A DNA stretch of 64,000 nucleotides from Paracoccus sp. Z118. Its GTDB lineage: Bacteria; Pseudomonadota; Alphaproteobacteria; Rhodobacterales; Rhodobacteraceae. The notes under the pieces were generated by a model. That model searched no databases and was not told the DNA's origin. It saw nothing but the letters and a program-made list of their open reading frames with translations. The position numbers were made by a program, and so were the translations under genes. Position 1 is the first letter of the stretch; every line of letters begins with the position of its first letter. Below are positions 55,977-64,000 of this stretch, in pieces. The stretch spans positions 1-64,000 of the forward strand of contig NZ_JAHQZU010000005.1 of NCBI RefSeq assembly GCF_019061185.1. The letters run 5' to 3'.

Positions 55977-57875
55977 ATGCCCTTGGGCAACGCGCGCAAC
56001 ATCGCCTTCTGGGTGGTCCTGTTCCTGATGATCCTGGCGCTGTTCAACGCGTTCGGCGGGAACTCGGCCCAGCTCAACAGCCGTCAGATCAGCTATTCCG
56101 AATTCGCCCAGCGGGTCGAGAACGGCGAGGTCGCCTCGGTCGTCATCGACGGCGAGCAGGTCGGGATCACCGGCAGCGACGGCAATCAATATGTCACCGT
56201 CCGCCCGCTCGGCGAGGAAATCGCCGACCGGCTGATCGACCGGGGCGTCGATGTCCGCGTCGAGCGCCAGCAGCAGTCCGGCTTCATGTCGCTGCTGGGC
56301 GTCTGGCTGCCGTTCATCCTGCTGATCGGCGTCTGGATCTTCATGATGAACCGCATGCAGGGCGGCGGCAAAGGCGGGGCGATGGGCTTCGGCAAGTCCA
56401 AGGCCAAGCTGCTGACGGAAAAGCACGGCCGCGTCACCTTCGACGACGTGGCCGGGATCGACGAGGCCAAGGAGGAGCTTGAGGAGATCGTCGAGTTCCT
56501 GCGCAATCCGCAGAAGTTCTCGCGCTTGGGCGGCAAGATCCCGAAAGGCGCGCTGCTGGTCGGCCCGCCCGGCACGGGTAAAACGCTGCTGGCCCGCGCG
56601 ATCGCGGGCGAGGCGGGGGTGCCGTTCTTCACCATCTCCGGCTCGGACTTCGTGGAAATGTTCGTGGGCGTCGGCGCGAGCCGTGTGCGCGACATGTTCG
56701 AGCAGGCCAAGAAATCCGCCCCCTGCATCGTCTTCATCGACGAGATCGACGCGGTGGGCCGCGCCCGCGGCGTCGGCATCGGCGGCGGCAATGACGAGCG
56801 CGAGCAGACGCTGAACCAGCTTCTGGTGGAAATGGATGGCTTCGAGGCGAACGAGGGGATCATCATCATCGCCGCCACGAACCGCAAGGACGTGCTGGAC
56901 CCGGCGCTGCTGCGCCCCGGCCGCTTCGACCGCCAGATCCACGTGCCGAACCCCGACATCAAGGGCCGAGAGAAGATCCTGAACGTCCACGCCCGCAAGG
57001 TGCCGCAGGGCCCTGACGTGGACCTGCGGATCATTGCGCGGGGGACTCCCGGCTTTTCCGGCGCGGACCTGATGAACCTGGTGAACGAGGCCGCGCTGAT
57101 GGCGGCCCGCATCGGCCGGCGCTTCGTCACGATGGAGGATTTCGAGAACGCCAAGGACAAGGTCATGCTGGGTGTCGAGCGCCGCAGCATGGTCCTGACG
57201 CCCGAGCAGAAGGAAAAGACCGCCTATCACGAGGCCGGCCACGCCATTGTCGGCCTGTCGATGCCGAAATGCGATCCGGTCTACAAGGCCACGATCATCC
57301 CGCGCGGCGGCGCGCTCGGCATGGTGGTCAGCCTGCCCGAAGTGGACCGGCTGAACTTCCACAAGGACGAGGCCAAGCAGAAGATCGCCATGACGATGGC
57401 CGGCAAGGCCGCCGAGATCATCAAATACGGGGAAGAGGGCGTCTCCAACGGCCCGGCCGGCGACATCCAGCAGGCATCGGCGCTGGCCCGCGCGATGGTG
57501 ATGCGCTGGGGCATGTCCGACAAGGTGGGCGCGGTGGATTACGCCGAGGCGCATGAGGGCTATTCCGGCAATACCGGCGGCTTCTCGGTGAGCGCCAACA
57601 CCAAGGAGTTGATCGAGCAGGAGGTGAAGGACCTCATCGACGAAGGCTACGACGTCGCCCGCCAGGTCCTGCTGGAAAAATCCGAGCAGTTCGAGCGTCT
57701 CGCGCAGGGGCTTCTGGAATACGAGACCCTGACCGGCGAGGAGATCGGCAAGATCATCCGCGGCGAGAAGCTGGGCGGCGACGACGATACGCCGAGCTCG
57801 GCCATCCCCTCGGTTCCGTCCACGCCGCGCGTGCCGCCCGCGCCCTCCGGCCCGACCCCGGTGCCGAGCGCCTGA
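55977..57875 (+). CDS. ftsH: ATP-dependent zinc metalloprotease FtsH
   Basis: FtsH, 632 residues, degrades membrane and regulatory proteins from the inner membrane. It has two N-terminal membrane helices, about 8-25 and 102-120. The AAA+ domain has Walker A GPPGTGKT at 196-203, Walker [13 protein letters not shown] and the second region of homology [21 protein letters not shown]. The protease zinc site HEAGH is at 418-422. The C-terminal tail is Pro/Ser-rich. GGAGG precedes the ATG. Confidence 0.98.
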   Translation: MPLGNARNIAFWVVLFLMILALFNAFGGNSAQLNSRQISYSEFAQRVENGEVASVVIDGEQVGITGSDGNQYVTVRPLGEEIADRLIDRGVDVRVERQQQSGFMSLLGVWLPFILLIGVWIFMMNRMQGGGKGGAMGFGKSKAKLLTEKHGRVTFDDVAGIDEAKEELEEIVEFLRNPQKFSRLGGKIPKGALLVGPPGTGKTLLARAIAGEAGVPFFTISGSDFVEMFVGVGASRVRDMFEQAKKSAPCIVFIDEIDAVGRARGVGIGGGNDEREQTLNQLLVEMDGFEANEGIIIIAATNRKDVLDPALLRPGRFDRQIHVPNPDIKGREKILNVHARKVPQGPDVDLRIIARGTPGFSGADLMNLVNEAALMAARIGRRFVTMEDFENAKDKVMLGVERRSMVLTPEQKEKTAYHEAGHAIVGLSMPKCDPVYKATIIPRGGALGMVVSLPEVDRLNFHKDEAKQKIAMTMAGKAAEIIKYGEEGVSNGPAGDIQQASALARAMVMRWGMSDKVGAVDYAEAHEGYSGNTGGFSVSANTKELIEQEVKDLIDEGYDVARQVLLEKSEQFERLAQGLLEYETLTGEEIGKIIRGEKLGGDDDTPSSAIPSVPSTPRVPPAPSGPTPVPSA

Positions 57876-57897
57876 CGCCGCAACGCTGCTGTGATCC

Positions 57898-57926
57898 AAG
57901 CCCCGGCCCCTCGGCCGGGGCTTTCC
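57898..57926 (+). terminator. Terminator after ftsH
   Basis: AAGCCCCGGCC (57898-57908) pairs perfectly with GGCCGGGGCTT (57913-57923), and a T follows to give TTT. It lies 22 bases after the ftsH stop. Confidence 0.8.
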
Positions 57927-57974
57927 GTTGTCTCGGGGCTTGCGCATGGGTCGCCGCGGGGGCAATCAGCGCCC

Positions 57975-58286
57975 ATGACACAGAACGACCTGTCCCACCT
58001 GACCGACATGCCGTCGCTCCGCGCCGCCATCGACGCGCTCGACTGGCGGCTGGCCGAGCTTCTGGCCGAGCGCACGCGGCTGATCGACCGGGCCGCGCAG
58101 ATCAAGGCGGGCGCAGGCCTGCCCGCCCGCATCGACCACCGGGTCGAGGAGGTCGCCGCCAACGCCCGCGCCAATGCCGAGAAGGCGGGCTACGACCCGG
58201 AACTGGCCGACGCGCTGTGGCGGCTGATGATGGAGCATTTCATCGCGCAGGAAGCGCGCGCCCTGGGAGAGGCCGATGACCGCTGA
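57975..58286 (+). CDS. Chorismate mutase (AroQ type)
   Basis: This 103-residue all-helical enzyme should convert chorismate to prephenate for Phe and Tyr synthesis. The AroQ pattern is visible: [31 protein letters not shown] (in two blocks), then [22 protein letters not shown] longer frame from GTG 57891 would begin before the terminator stem and is rejected. It overlaps folD by 11 bases. Confidence 0.88.
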   Translation: MTQNDLSHLTDMPSLRAAIDALDWRLAELLAERTRLIDRAAQIKAGAGLPARIDHRVEEVAANARANAEKAGYDPELADALWRLMMEHFIAQEARALGEADDR

Positions 58287-59154
58287 CCTGATCGATGGCA
58301 AGGCCTTCGCCGCCACGCTCCGCGCCCGCATCGCCGGACAGGTCGCGGCGCTGAAGGCGGATCACGGGATCACGCCGGGCCTCGCCGTGGTGCTGGTGGG
58401 CGAGGATCCGGCGTCGTCGGTCTATGTCCGCTCCAAGGGCAAGGCCACGGCCGAGGTCGGAATGCGCGGGTTCGCGCATCGCCTGCCCGCCGGGACGCCG
58501 CAGCAGGAGCTGCTGGACCTGATCGCCCGGCTGAACGCGGACGAGGCGGTGAACGGCATACTCGTGCAGCTGCCGCTGCCGCGCCACATGGACGAGGCGG
58601 CGGTCATCAACGCCATCGCGCCGGAAAAGGACGTGGACGGGTTCACGGTGCTGAACGCCGGGCGGCTGGCGACGGGACAGAAGGCGATGGTGCCCTGCAC
58701 GCCGCTGGGATGTCTGATGCTGCTGAGGGACCGGCTCGGCTCGGTGTCGGGCAAGGACGCGCTGGTGATCGGGCGCTCGAACATCGTCGGCAAACCGATG
58801 GCGCAGCTTCTGCTGGCCGACAGCGCAACGGTGACGGTTGCCCATTCGCGGACGCGGGGCCTGCCCGATCTGTGCCGCCGGGCGGATATCGTGGTGGCCG
58901 CCGTGGGCCGTGCGCGCTTCGTTCAGGGCGACTGGATCAAGCCGGGCGCCACGGTCATCGACGTGGGGATCAACCGCACCGATGACGGGCTGACCGGCGA
59001 CGTGGACTTCGCCGCCGCCCGCGAGGTTGCCGGGGCGATCACGCCGGTTCCGGGCGGCGTCGGGCCGATGACCATCGCCTGCCTGCTGGCGAACACCCTG
59101 ACCGCGACGGCACGGGTGCATGGCTTGTCGGACCCCGAGGGGCTGACGCCCTAA
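58276..59154 (+). CDS. folD: Bifunctional methylene-THF dehydrogenase/cyclohydrolase FolD
   Basis: FolD, 292 residues, interconverts methylene-, methenyl- and formyl-tetrahydrofolate. The catalytic segment [16 protein letters not shown] contains the conserved lysine; [22 protein letters not shown] and [16 protein letters not shown], the NADP-binding part, follow, and [15 protein letters not shown] ends the family block. Its TAA overlaps the minus-strand stop of the next gene. Confidence 0.97.
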   Translation: MTADLIDGKAFAATLRARIAGQVAALKADHGITPGLAVVLVGEDPASSVYVRSKGKATAEVGMRGFAHRLPAGTPQQELLDLIARLNADEAVNGILVQLPLPRHMDEAAVINAIAPEKDVDGFTVLNAGRLATGQKAMVPCTPLGCLMLLRDRLGSVSGKDALVIGRSNIVGKPMAQLLLADSATVTVAHSRTRGLPDLCRRADIVVAAVGRARFVQGDWIKPGATVIDVGINRTDDGLTGDVDFAAAREVAGAITPVPGGVGPMTIACLLANTLTATARVHGLSDPEGLTP

Positions 59155-59561
59155 GGCGTTACAGGGATCATCGTTCCCTGCAGCATCGCCACATGTTTGC
59201 GGCCGCCCTCCGTCTCGGCCCAGACATCGGCGGCGACGACCACGATCCGCCGCCCGGCCCTGACCACGCGCCCCTCGGCCACCAGCCGGTCGCCCATGGC
59301 CGGGGCCATCAGGTTGATCTTCATCTCGACCGTCATCACCTCGGCCCCGTCGGGCATGGTGGAGAGGGCCGCATAACCCGCCGCGCTGTCGCCGATGGAA
59401 AAGGCCAGCCCCGCGTGGCCCGCGCCGTGCTGTTGCAGCACATGGCCGCCGATGGGCGCGGCGATGACGACGCGACCCTTGCCCGCTTCCAGCATCTCCG
59501 CGCCCAAGGTCGCCATCATCGTCTGGCGGGCAAAGCTGTCCCGCAGTCTCGTCTCATCCAT
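59151..59561 (-). CDS. PaaI-family hot-dog thioesterase
   Basis: This 136-residue protein is a PaaI/YdiI-like acyl-CoA thioesterase. The family block [28 protein letters not shown] contains the HGG-like and acid residues expected at the active site. The substrate is unknown. The stop TAG overlaps the folD TAA on the other strand. It lies downstream of ruvB, overlapping it by eight bases, and is probably cotranscribed. Confidence 0.88.
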   Translation of the reverse strand: MDETRLRDSFARQTMMATLGAEMLEAGKGRVVIAAPIGGHVLQQHGAGHAGLAFSIGDSAAGYAALSTMPDGAEVMTVEMKINLMAPAMGDRLVAEGRVVRAGRRIVVVAADVWAETEGGRKHVAMLQGTMIPVTP

Positions 59562-60582
59562 CGAAAAGCCCTGCCTGCGCCGTCTTCGGTTGGTCCAGCC
59601 CCAGATGCCGCCAGCCGAGCTGCCCCAGCATCCGCCCGCGCGGCGTCCGCTGGATCAGCCCCTGTTGCAGCAGGTAGGGTTCGATCACTTCCTCGATGGC
59701 GTCGCGGCTTTCGGACAAGGCGGCCGAAAGCGTCTCCACCCCCACCGGCCCGCCGCCGTAATGCTCGGCCATCAGCGTGAGATAGCGCCGGTCCGCCCCG
59801 TCCAGCCCCAGATCGTCCACCCCCAGCCGCGTCAGCGCGTTGTCGGCAATCGCGCGAGTCAGCCGCCCGTCGCCTTCGACCAGCGCGAAGTCCACGACGC
59901 GGCGCAGCAGCCGTCCGGCGATGCGGGGGGTGCCGCGGGCGCGGCGGGCGATCTCGCGGGTGCCCGCGGGCTCGGCCTTGATCCCCATCAGCCGCGCCCC
60001 GCGGGCGACGATGTGGTCGAGTTCGTCGATGGTGTAGAATTGCAGCCGGGTCGGGATGCCGAAACGGTCGCGCAGCGGGGTCGTCAGCAGCCCGAGGCGG
60101 GTCGTCGCGCCCACCAGCGTGAAGGGCTGCAACTCGATCCGCACGGTGCGGGCGGCGGGACCTTCGCCGATCACCAGATCAAGCTCGAAATCCTCCATCG
60201 CGGGATACAGGACTTCCTCGACCGCCGGATTCATGCGGTGGATCTCGTCGATGAACAGCACGTCGCGGGATTCCAAATTGGTCAGGATCGCCGCCAGATC
60301 GCCCGCGCGGGCCAGCACCGGGCCGGAGGTCATGCGGAAATTCACGCCCAGTTCCCGCGCCATGATCTGCGCGAGCGTGGTCTTGCCCAGACCGGGCGGG
60401 CCGTGGAACAGCGTGTGGTCCATCGCCTGCCCGCGCATCTTGGCGGATTCGATGAAGACGCGCAGGTTGGCGCGGGCCTCGGCCTGGCCCACGAACTCCT
60501 CCAGCCGCTGCGGGCGCAGGGCGCGGTCCTCGGTGTCGCCCTCCAGCGGTTCGGGGCGCAGGGTCGGGTCGGGCGCGGTCAT
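59554..60582 (-). CDS. ruvB: Holliday junction branch migration ATPase RuvB
   Basis: RuvB, 342 residues, is a hexameric AAA+ motor. Sequence marks are [12 protein letters not shown], Walker [17 protein letters not shown], Walker [10 protein letters not shown], and [15 protein letters not shown]. The C-terminal winged helix has [16 protein letters not shown]. It starts on the last base of htpX rather than directly following ruvA. Confidence 0.98.
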   Translation of the reverse strand: MTAPDPTLRPEPLEGDTEDRALRPQRLEEFVGQAEARANLRVFIESAKMRGQAMDHTLFHGPPGLGKTTLAQIMARELGVNFRMTSGPVLARAGDLAAILTNLESRDVLFIDEIHRMNPAVEEVLYPAMEDFELDLVIGEGPAARTVRIELQPFTLVGATTRLGLLTTPLRDRFGIPTRLQFYTIDELDHIVARGARLMGIKAEPAGTREIARRARGTPRIAGRLLRRVVDFALVEGDGRLTRAIADNALTRLGVDDLGLDGADRRYLTLMAEHYGGGPVGVETLSAALSESRDAIEEVIEPYLLQQGLIQRTPRGRMLGQLGWRHLGLDQPKTAQAGLFDG

Positions 60583-61451
60583 CAGCGGCGGACGGGGGGG
60601 ATGCGGCTGGCGCTGGCCGGCGCGGTCATCTGCGCCAGCCGGTCGATACGTTCCTGCGTCGGCGGGTGGGTGGCGAACAGGCTGTCCATCCGCATCCCCG
60701 ACAGCGGGTTGATGATGAACATCGACGCCGCCGCCGGGTTCTTCTCGGCCGGGACGTTGACGACGCGCTTGGCCGCGTTGGCGATCTTGGCCAGCGCCGA
60801 GGCGAGCGCCATCGGCTTGCCGCAGATCACCGCGCCGTCATGGTCGGCGGAATATTCGCGCGTGCGGGAAATCGCCATCTGCACCAGCCCGGCGGCCAGC
60901 GGCGCGAGGAGCATGACGAGGATGCCGCCCAGCATTCCGCCGCGTTCGCGGCTACCGCCGGTGAACAGGAAGATGTTGCCCATCATCGCGATGGCCCCGG
61001 CGAGCGTCGCCGTCACGGTCATCGTCAGCGTGTCGCGGTTTTTGATATGGGCGAGCTCATGGGCGATCACGCCCGCCAGTTCGTCCCGGTTCAGGATCCG
61101 CATCAGCCCTTGGGTGACGGCCACCGCCGCGTTCTCAGGGTTGCGGCCGGTGGCGAAGGCGTTCGGCTGCTCGGTCTGGAGGATATAGACGGCCGGCATC
61201 GGCAGGCTCGCGTTCCGCGCCAGATCGGCGACGAGATTCACCAGATCGGGCGCGGTCCGTTCGTCCACCGCCACCGCGCCCTGCTGGCGCAGCACCGCCT
61301 TGTCGCTGTTCCACCACGCCCAGATGTTGCCCGCGCCCGCGAAGACCAGCGCGAAGATCATGCCGCCGCGCCCGCCCAGCAGCCAGCCGAGCCCCATCAG
61401 CAGCGCGGTCATCGCCGCCATCAGGATGAAGGTGCGGATGTTTCCTTCCAT
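60582..61451 (-). CDS. htpX: Zinc metalloprotease HtpX
   Basis: HtpX, 289 residues, is an inner-membrane protease for damaged membrane proteins. It has two N-terminal hydrophobic helices ([21 protein letters not shown] and [17 protein letters not shown]), the zinc site HELAH in [15 protein letters not shown], then further helices. It sits between ruvA and ruvB on the same strand, 13 bases after ruvA, which breaks the usual ruvA-ruvB adjacency. Confidence 0.95.
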   Translation of the reverse strand: MEGNIRTFILMAAMTALLMGLGWLLGGRGGMIFALVFAGAGNIWAWWNSDKAVLRQQGAVAVDERTAPDLVNLVADLARNASLPMPAVYILQTEQPNAFATGRNPENAAVAVTQGLMRILNRDELAGVIAHELAHIKNRDTLTMTVTATLAGAIAMMGNIFLFTGGSRERGGMLGGILVMLLAPLAAGLVQMAISRTREYSADHDGAVICGKPMALASALAKIANAAKRVVNVPAEKNPAAASMFIINPLSGMRMDSLFATHPPTQERIDRLAQMTAPASASRIPPVRR

Positions 61452-61464
61452 CGGTCCGATCCCT

Positions 61465-62130
61465 CTATTGCTTGGGCGCCAGCGCCCGCAGCGCCGCGCG
61501 GATCAACGCCGGGGTGGCGGCGTCCGGTTCCGCCTGCGCGGCCTCGGCCACGGCGGCGGCGGCTTCCGAGGGACCGTAGCCGAGATTGGTGAGCGCCGAT
61601 AGCGCCTCGGCAGAGGCGGCGGCCGGCTGCGGGGCCGGCGCGGGGGCCTTGCGGCGGGTGGCGGGGGCGTCGCTTTCCACCACCGGCGCGCCGGGGTCCA
61701 CGGTCAGCGCGCCGCCCATGGCGATCACACCGGGGGCCTTGTCCTTCAGTTCCAGCACGACCCGCTGCGCCAGTTTCGGCCCGACCCCCGGCGCGCGCCG
61801 GATCGCGGTCGCGTCGCCAAGCGCGATGGCGCGGCCCGTGCCTTCCGCCCCGAGCGTGCCGAGGATCGTCAGCGCCGCCTTGGCGCCGACGCCCTGAACC
61901 GAGGTCAGCAACCTGTGCCACTCCTTCTCCAGCAGGCTCGGGAAGCCGAAGAGTTGCAGCAGATCCTCGCGCACCAGCAGGTCGGTATAAAGCGCCGCAG
62001 CCTCGCCCACCGGGGGCAGGCTGGCGGCGGTGCGTTCGGAGACATGGACGATATAACCCACCCCGCGCACGTCGATCAGCACATGGTCGGGCGCGCGGTG
62101 CAGGATGATGCCGGCGACGCGCCCGATCAT
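61465..62130 (-). CDS. ruvA: Holliday junction-binding protein RuvA
   Basis: RuvA, 221 residues, forms the tetramer that holds the junction. [26 protein letters not shown] starts the OB-fold domain, and two helix-hairpin-helix motifs ([16 protein letters not shown] and [19 protein letters not shown]) bind DNA. An Ala/Pro linker leads to domain III, which ends [16 protein letters not shown] and contacts RuvB. It overlaps ruvC by four bases. Confidence 0.97.
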   Translation of the reverse strand: MIGRVAGIILHRAPDHVLIDVRGVGYIVHVSERTAASLPPVGEAAALYTDLLVREDLLQLFGFPSLLEKEWHRLLTSVQGVGAKAALTILGTLGAEGTGRAIALGDATAIRRAPGVGPKLAQRVVLELKDKAPGVIAMGGALTVDPGAPVVESDAPATRRKAPAPAPQPAAASAEALSALTNLGYGPSEAAAAVAEAAQAEPDAATPALIRAALRALAPKQ

Positions 62131-62621
62131 GCCACCACCTTGATGCGCAGGGTCCGCGATTGCAGGTGCCGGGCGTGGCAGATGGCGATGGCTAGCGCGT
62201 CGGCGGCATCCGGGCCCGCCAGTTCGACGCCGGGCAGGGTGAAGCGGACCATGTGCTCCACCTGCTGCTTCTGCGCGTGACCGACGCCGACGATGGCCTT
62301 CTTGACCGCGTTCGGGGCGTATTCCCCGACCGACAGCCCCGCCTGCGCCGGGACCAGCAGCGCGATGCCCCGCGCCTGTCCCAGCTTCAGGGTGCCGACC
62401 GCGTCCTTGTTGACGAAGGTCTGCTCGACCGCCGCCGCGTCGGGCAGGTGGGCGGCGAACACCTCGGTCAGTCCGCGATAGAGATCGGCCAGCCGGTCCG
62501 CGAGTTCCTTGCGCTGCGAGCGCACGATTCCGTTCGCGACGTGGCGGATGCGCGAGCCGTCCACCGCGATCACGCCCCATCCCATGTTGACTAGTCCGGG
62601 GTCTATGCCCAGCACGCGCAT
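62127..62621 (-). CDS. ruvC: Holliday junction endonuclease RuvC
   Basis: RuvC, 164 residues, cuts Holliday junctions symmetrically. It has the acidic catalytic residues in [15 protein letters not shown] (first aspartate), [16 protein letters not shown] and [15 protein letters not shown]. It is the first gene of ruvC-ruvA-htpX-ruvB. A partial LexA-like box lies 33 bases upstream. Confidence 0.97.
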   Translation of the reverse strand: MRVLGIDPGLVNMGWGVIAVDGSRIRHVANGIVRSQRKELADRLADLYRGLTEVFAAHLPDAAAVEQTFVNKDAVGTLKLGQARGIALLVPAQAGLSVGEYAPNAVKKAIVGVGHAQKQQVEHMVRFTLPGVELAGPDAADALAIAICHARHLQSRTLRIKVVA

Positions 62622-62653
62622 CGATGACTGCCCTCTTGTTTTTCATGCAGTTA

Positions 62654-62668
62654 GCACGAAACGCGAAC
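62654..62668 (-). promoter_or_regulatory. Candidate LexA-type SOS box before ruvC
   Basis: Read on the plus strand it is GCAC-N7-GAAC, seven of eight matches to the alphaproteobacterial GAAC-N7-GAAC LexA site (GTTC-N7-GTTC on the coding strand). It lies 33 bases before the ruvC start. Confidence 0.4.
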
Positions 62669-62757
62669 ACCGCCTAGCGCAGATTTCGCGCCGTCCGGCT
62701 GGTTGCTTGACCCCCCTGACGGTTTCTGGAACACCTGCCAGAACGTCACGAGGTTGC

Positions 62758-64000
62758 ATGTCTCCAGCCCTGATCGCATTGCTGCCGTTCATCGGCGCGC
62801 TGTTTCCCGCCCTGCTGATCCGCTCCGGGCGGGACGTCGTGGCGATAGGATGCGCGGTGTTTTCCTTTACGGCGCTGCTGGGGCTCTGCCTGCATATCCC
62901 CGCGGTCATGGACGGGCAGGTCGTCGTCAGCCGCATGGACTGGCTGGCGCAGATCGGGCTGTCGGCCAGTTTCCGGCTGGACGGGCTGGGGCTGCTGTTC
63001 GGTATCCTGATCCTCGGGATCGGGCTGCTCATCATCCTCTATGCGCGGTATTACCTCGACCCGAACGACCCGGCGGGCGAGTTCTTCACCTATCTGATGC
63101 TGTTTCAGGGCGCGATGATGGGCATCGTGCTGAGCGACAACGTGCTGCTGCTGCTGATCTTCTGGGAGCTGACCTCGCTGTCGTCCTTCCTGCTGATCGG
63201 CTTCTGGAAGCACCTGCCCGAAGGGCGGCAGGGCGCGCGAATGGCGCTGGGGGTGACGGCCCTCGGCGGGCTGGCGATGATCGCCGGGCTGCTGATCCTC
63301 GGCCATATCGCCGGATCGAACGAGCTGAGCGACATTCTTGGCGCGCGCGAGGCGATCCAGGCCTCGCCGCTCTACGAGACCGCGCTGGTGCTGATCCTGA
63401 TCGGGGCGTTCACCAAGTCGGCGCAGTTCCCGTTCCATTTCTGGCTTCCGCGCGCGATGGCCGCGCCGACGCCGGTTTCCGCCTATCTGCACTCGGCCAC
63501 GATGGTGAAGGCGGGGCTGTTCCTGATGGCGCGGCTGTGGCCGGTCCTGTCGGGAACGCCCGAATGGTTCTGGATCGTCACGGGCGCGGGGCTGGTCACG
63601 ATGCTGCTGGGGGCGGCGGTGGCGCTGTTCCAGGACGACCTCAAGGGGCTGCTGGCCTATTCCACCGTCAGCCATCTGGGCCTCATCACGATGCTGCTGG
63701 GCTTCGGCACCGAAGGCGCAGCGGTGGCGGCGATGTTCCACATCATCGCCCACGGCACCTTCAAGGCGGCGCTGTTCATGACCGCCGGGATCGTGGACCA
63801 CGCGGTGCACACGCGGTCGATCGGGCGGTTGGGCGGCCTCGCCCGGCTGATGCCGGTGACGTTCGCGGTCGCTGCCATTGCGTCGCTGTCGATGGCGGGG
63901 ATACCGCCGCTGAACGGGTTCCTGTCGAAAGAGATGATGCTGGAGCAGGCGGCCAGTGTGCCGGCCGCATGGATGGGATGGCTGGCGACGCTCGGCGCGC
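62758..64000 (+). CDS. mrpA: Mrp-type Na+/H+ antiporter subunit A, N-terminal part
   Basis: The first 414 codons of a large membrane protein run off the window. It matches the MrpA/PhaA branch of the NuoL-related antiporter subunits. The NuoL-like core has FWELTSLSSFLLIGFWKHL, GAFTKSAQFPFHFWLPRAMAAPTPVSAYLHSATMVKAG (in blocks), and DDLKGLLAYSTVSHLG. The lysine in FTKSAQFPFH and the glutamate in FWELTS are the expected proton-path residues. GAGG precedes the ATG. It is divergent from ruvC. NuoL is less likely because of the short N terminus before the core. Confidence 0.9.
   Translation, partial: MSPALIALLPFIGALFPALLIRSGRDVVAIGCAVFSFTALLGLCLHIPAVMDGQVVVSRMDWLAQIGLSASFRLDGLGLLFGILILGIGLLIILYARYYLDPNDPAGEFFTYLMLFQGAMMGIVLSDNVLLLLIFWELTSLSSFLLIGFWKHLPEGRQGARMALGVTALGGLAMIAGLLILGHIAGSNELSDILGAREAIQASPLYETALVLILIGAFTKSAQFPFHFWLPRAMAAPTPVSAYLHSATMVKAGLFLMARLWPVLSGTPEWFWIVTGAGLVTMLLGAAVALFQDDLKGLLAYSTVSHLGLITMLLGFGTEGAAVAAMFHIIAHGTFKAALFMTAGIVDHAVHTRSIGRLGGLARLMPVTFAVAAIASLSMAGIPPLNGFLSKEMMLEQAASVPAAWMGWLATLGA

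Noticed and set aside
62729..62744. Second LexA-like site GAAC...GAAC before mrpA
   Set aside because: The half-sites are 12 bases apart instead of the required 11, so it does not fit the alphaproteobacterial box.

Overview
The window is about 64 kb of GC-rich DNA from an alphaproteobacterium of the Rhodobacteraceae, most likely Paracoccus or a close relative. This rests on gene order and protein type, because no database search was possible. The supporting evidence is the tuf-S10-spc-alpha ribosomal order, a BztABCD-type amino-acid transporter, an L-malyl-CoA lyase of 318 residues, a phosphatidylcholine synthase, a bacterial-type ferredoxin-NADP reductase ending in AFVGEGV, and an adenylate kinase with a four-cysteine lid.

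Layout. 1-132 is the 3' end of tuf, followed by two tandem hairpins. 133-1045 is an unusual interval holding one orphan gene of lower GC, then a good sigma70-type promoter for the S10 cluster. 1046-16446 carries the ribosomal protein genes rpsJ to rplQ with secY, adk and rpoA. A DUF1801 gene and a perfect intrinsic terminator lie between rplP and rpmC, and several strong hairpins lie in the other intergenic gaps. 16504-18122 is a quorum-sensing locus: a lux-box-like palindrome, an array of 15-base repeats, a LuxR-type regulator and a LuxI-type synthase. 18176-22301 is a tightly packed housekeeping set (rarA, crcB, rluC-type, HAD phosphatase, ATP12). 22517-27181 is bztABCD, followed by a membrane-anchored RTX-like acidic protein. 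28160-30134 holds a D-amino-acid-transaminase-like gene and malyl-CoA lyase, divergently arranged.

30261-39892 is mixed. On the minus strand there is an MFS exporter, two Dpp/Opp-type permeases and a double ATPase. Their likely binding protein lies 3 kb away, beyond plus-strand cell-wall genes (an L,D-transpeptidase and a lytic transglycosylase) and an apparent aminopeptidase P fragment. 39991-47732 holds phosphatidylcholine synthase, fpr, a DUF4142 protein, topA, an MliC-like lysozyme inhibitor, DUF488 and scoAB. 47904-57875 is ybgC-tolQRAB-pal-cpoB-tilS-ftsH, the envelope-constriction system with its usual alphaproteobacterial neighbours. 57975-62621 holds chorismate mutase, folD, a PaaI thioesterase and the ruvC-ruvA-htpX-ruvB group. 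From 62758 a Mrp antiporter subunit A gene runs off the end.

No wholly new multi-gene system is obvious. The most novel-looking stretch is the regulatory DNA in front of the LuxR/LuxI pair, directly downstream of the ribosomal cluster. Secondary points are the two insertions in the ribosomal cluster, htpX between ruvA and ruvB, and the anchored RTX protein. No tRNA, rRNA, insertion sequence or CRISPR array was seen.
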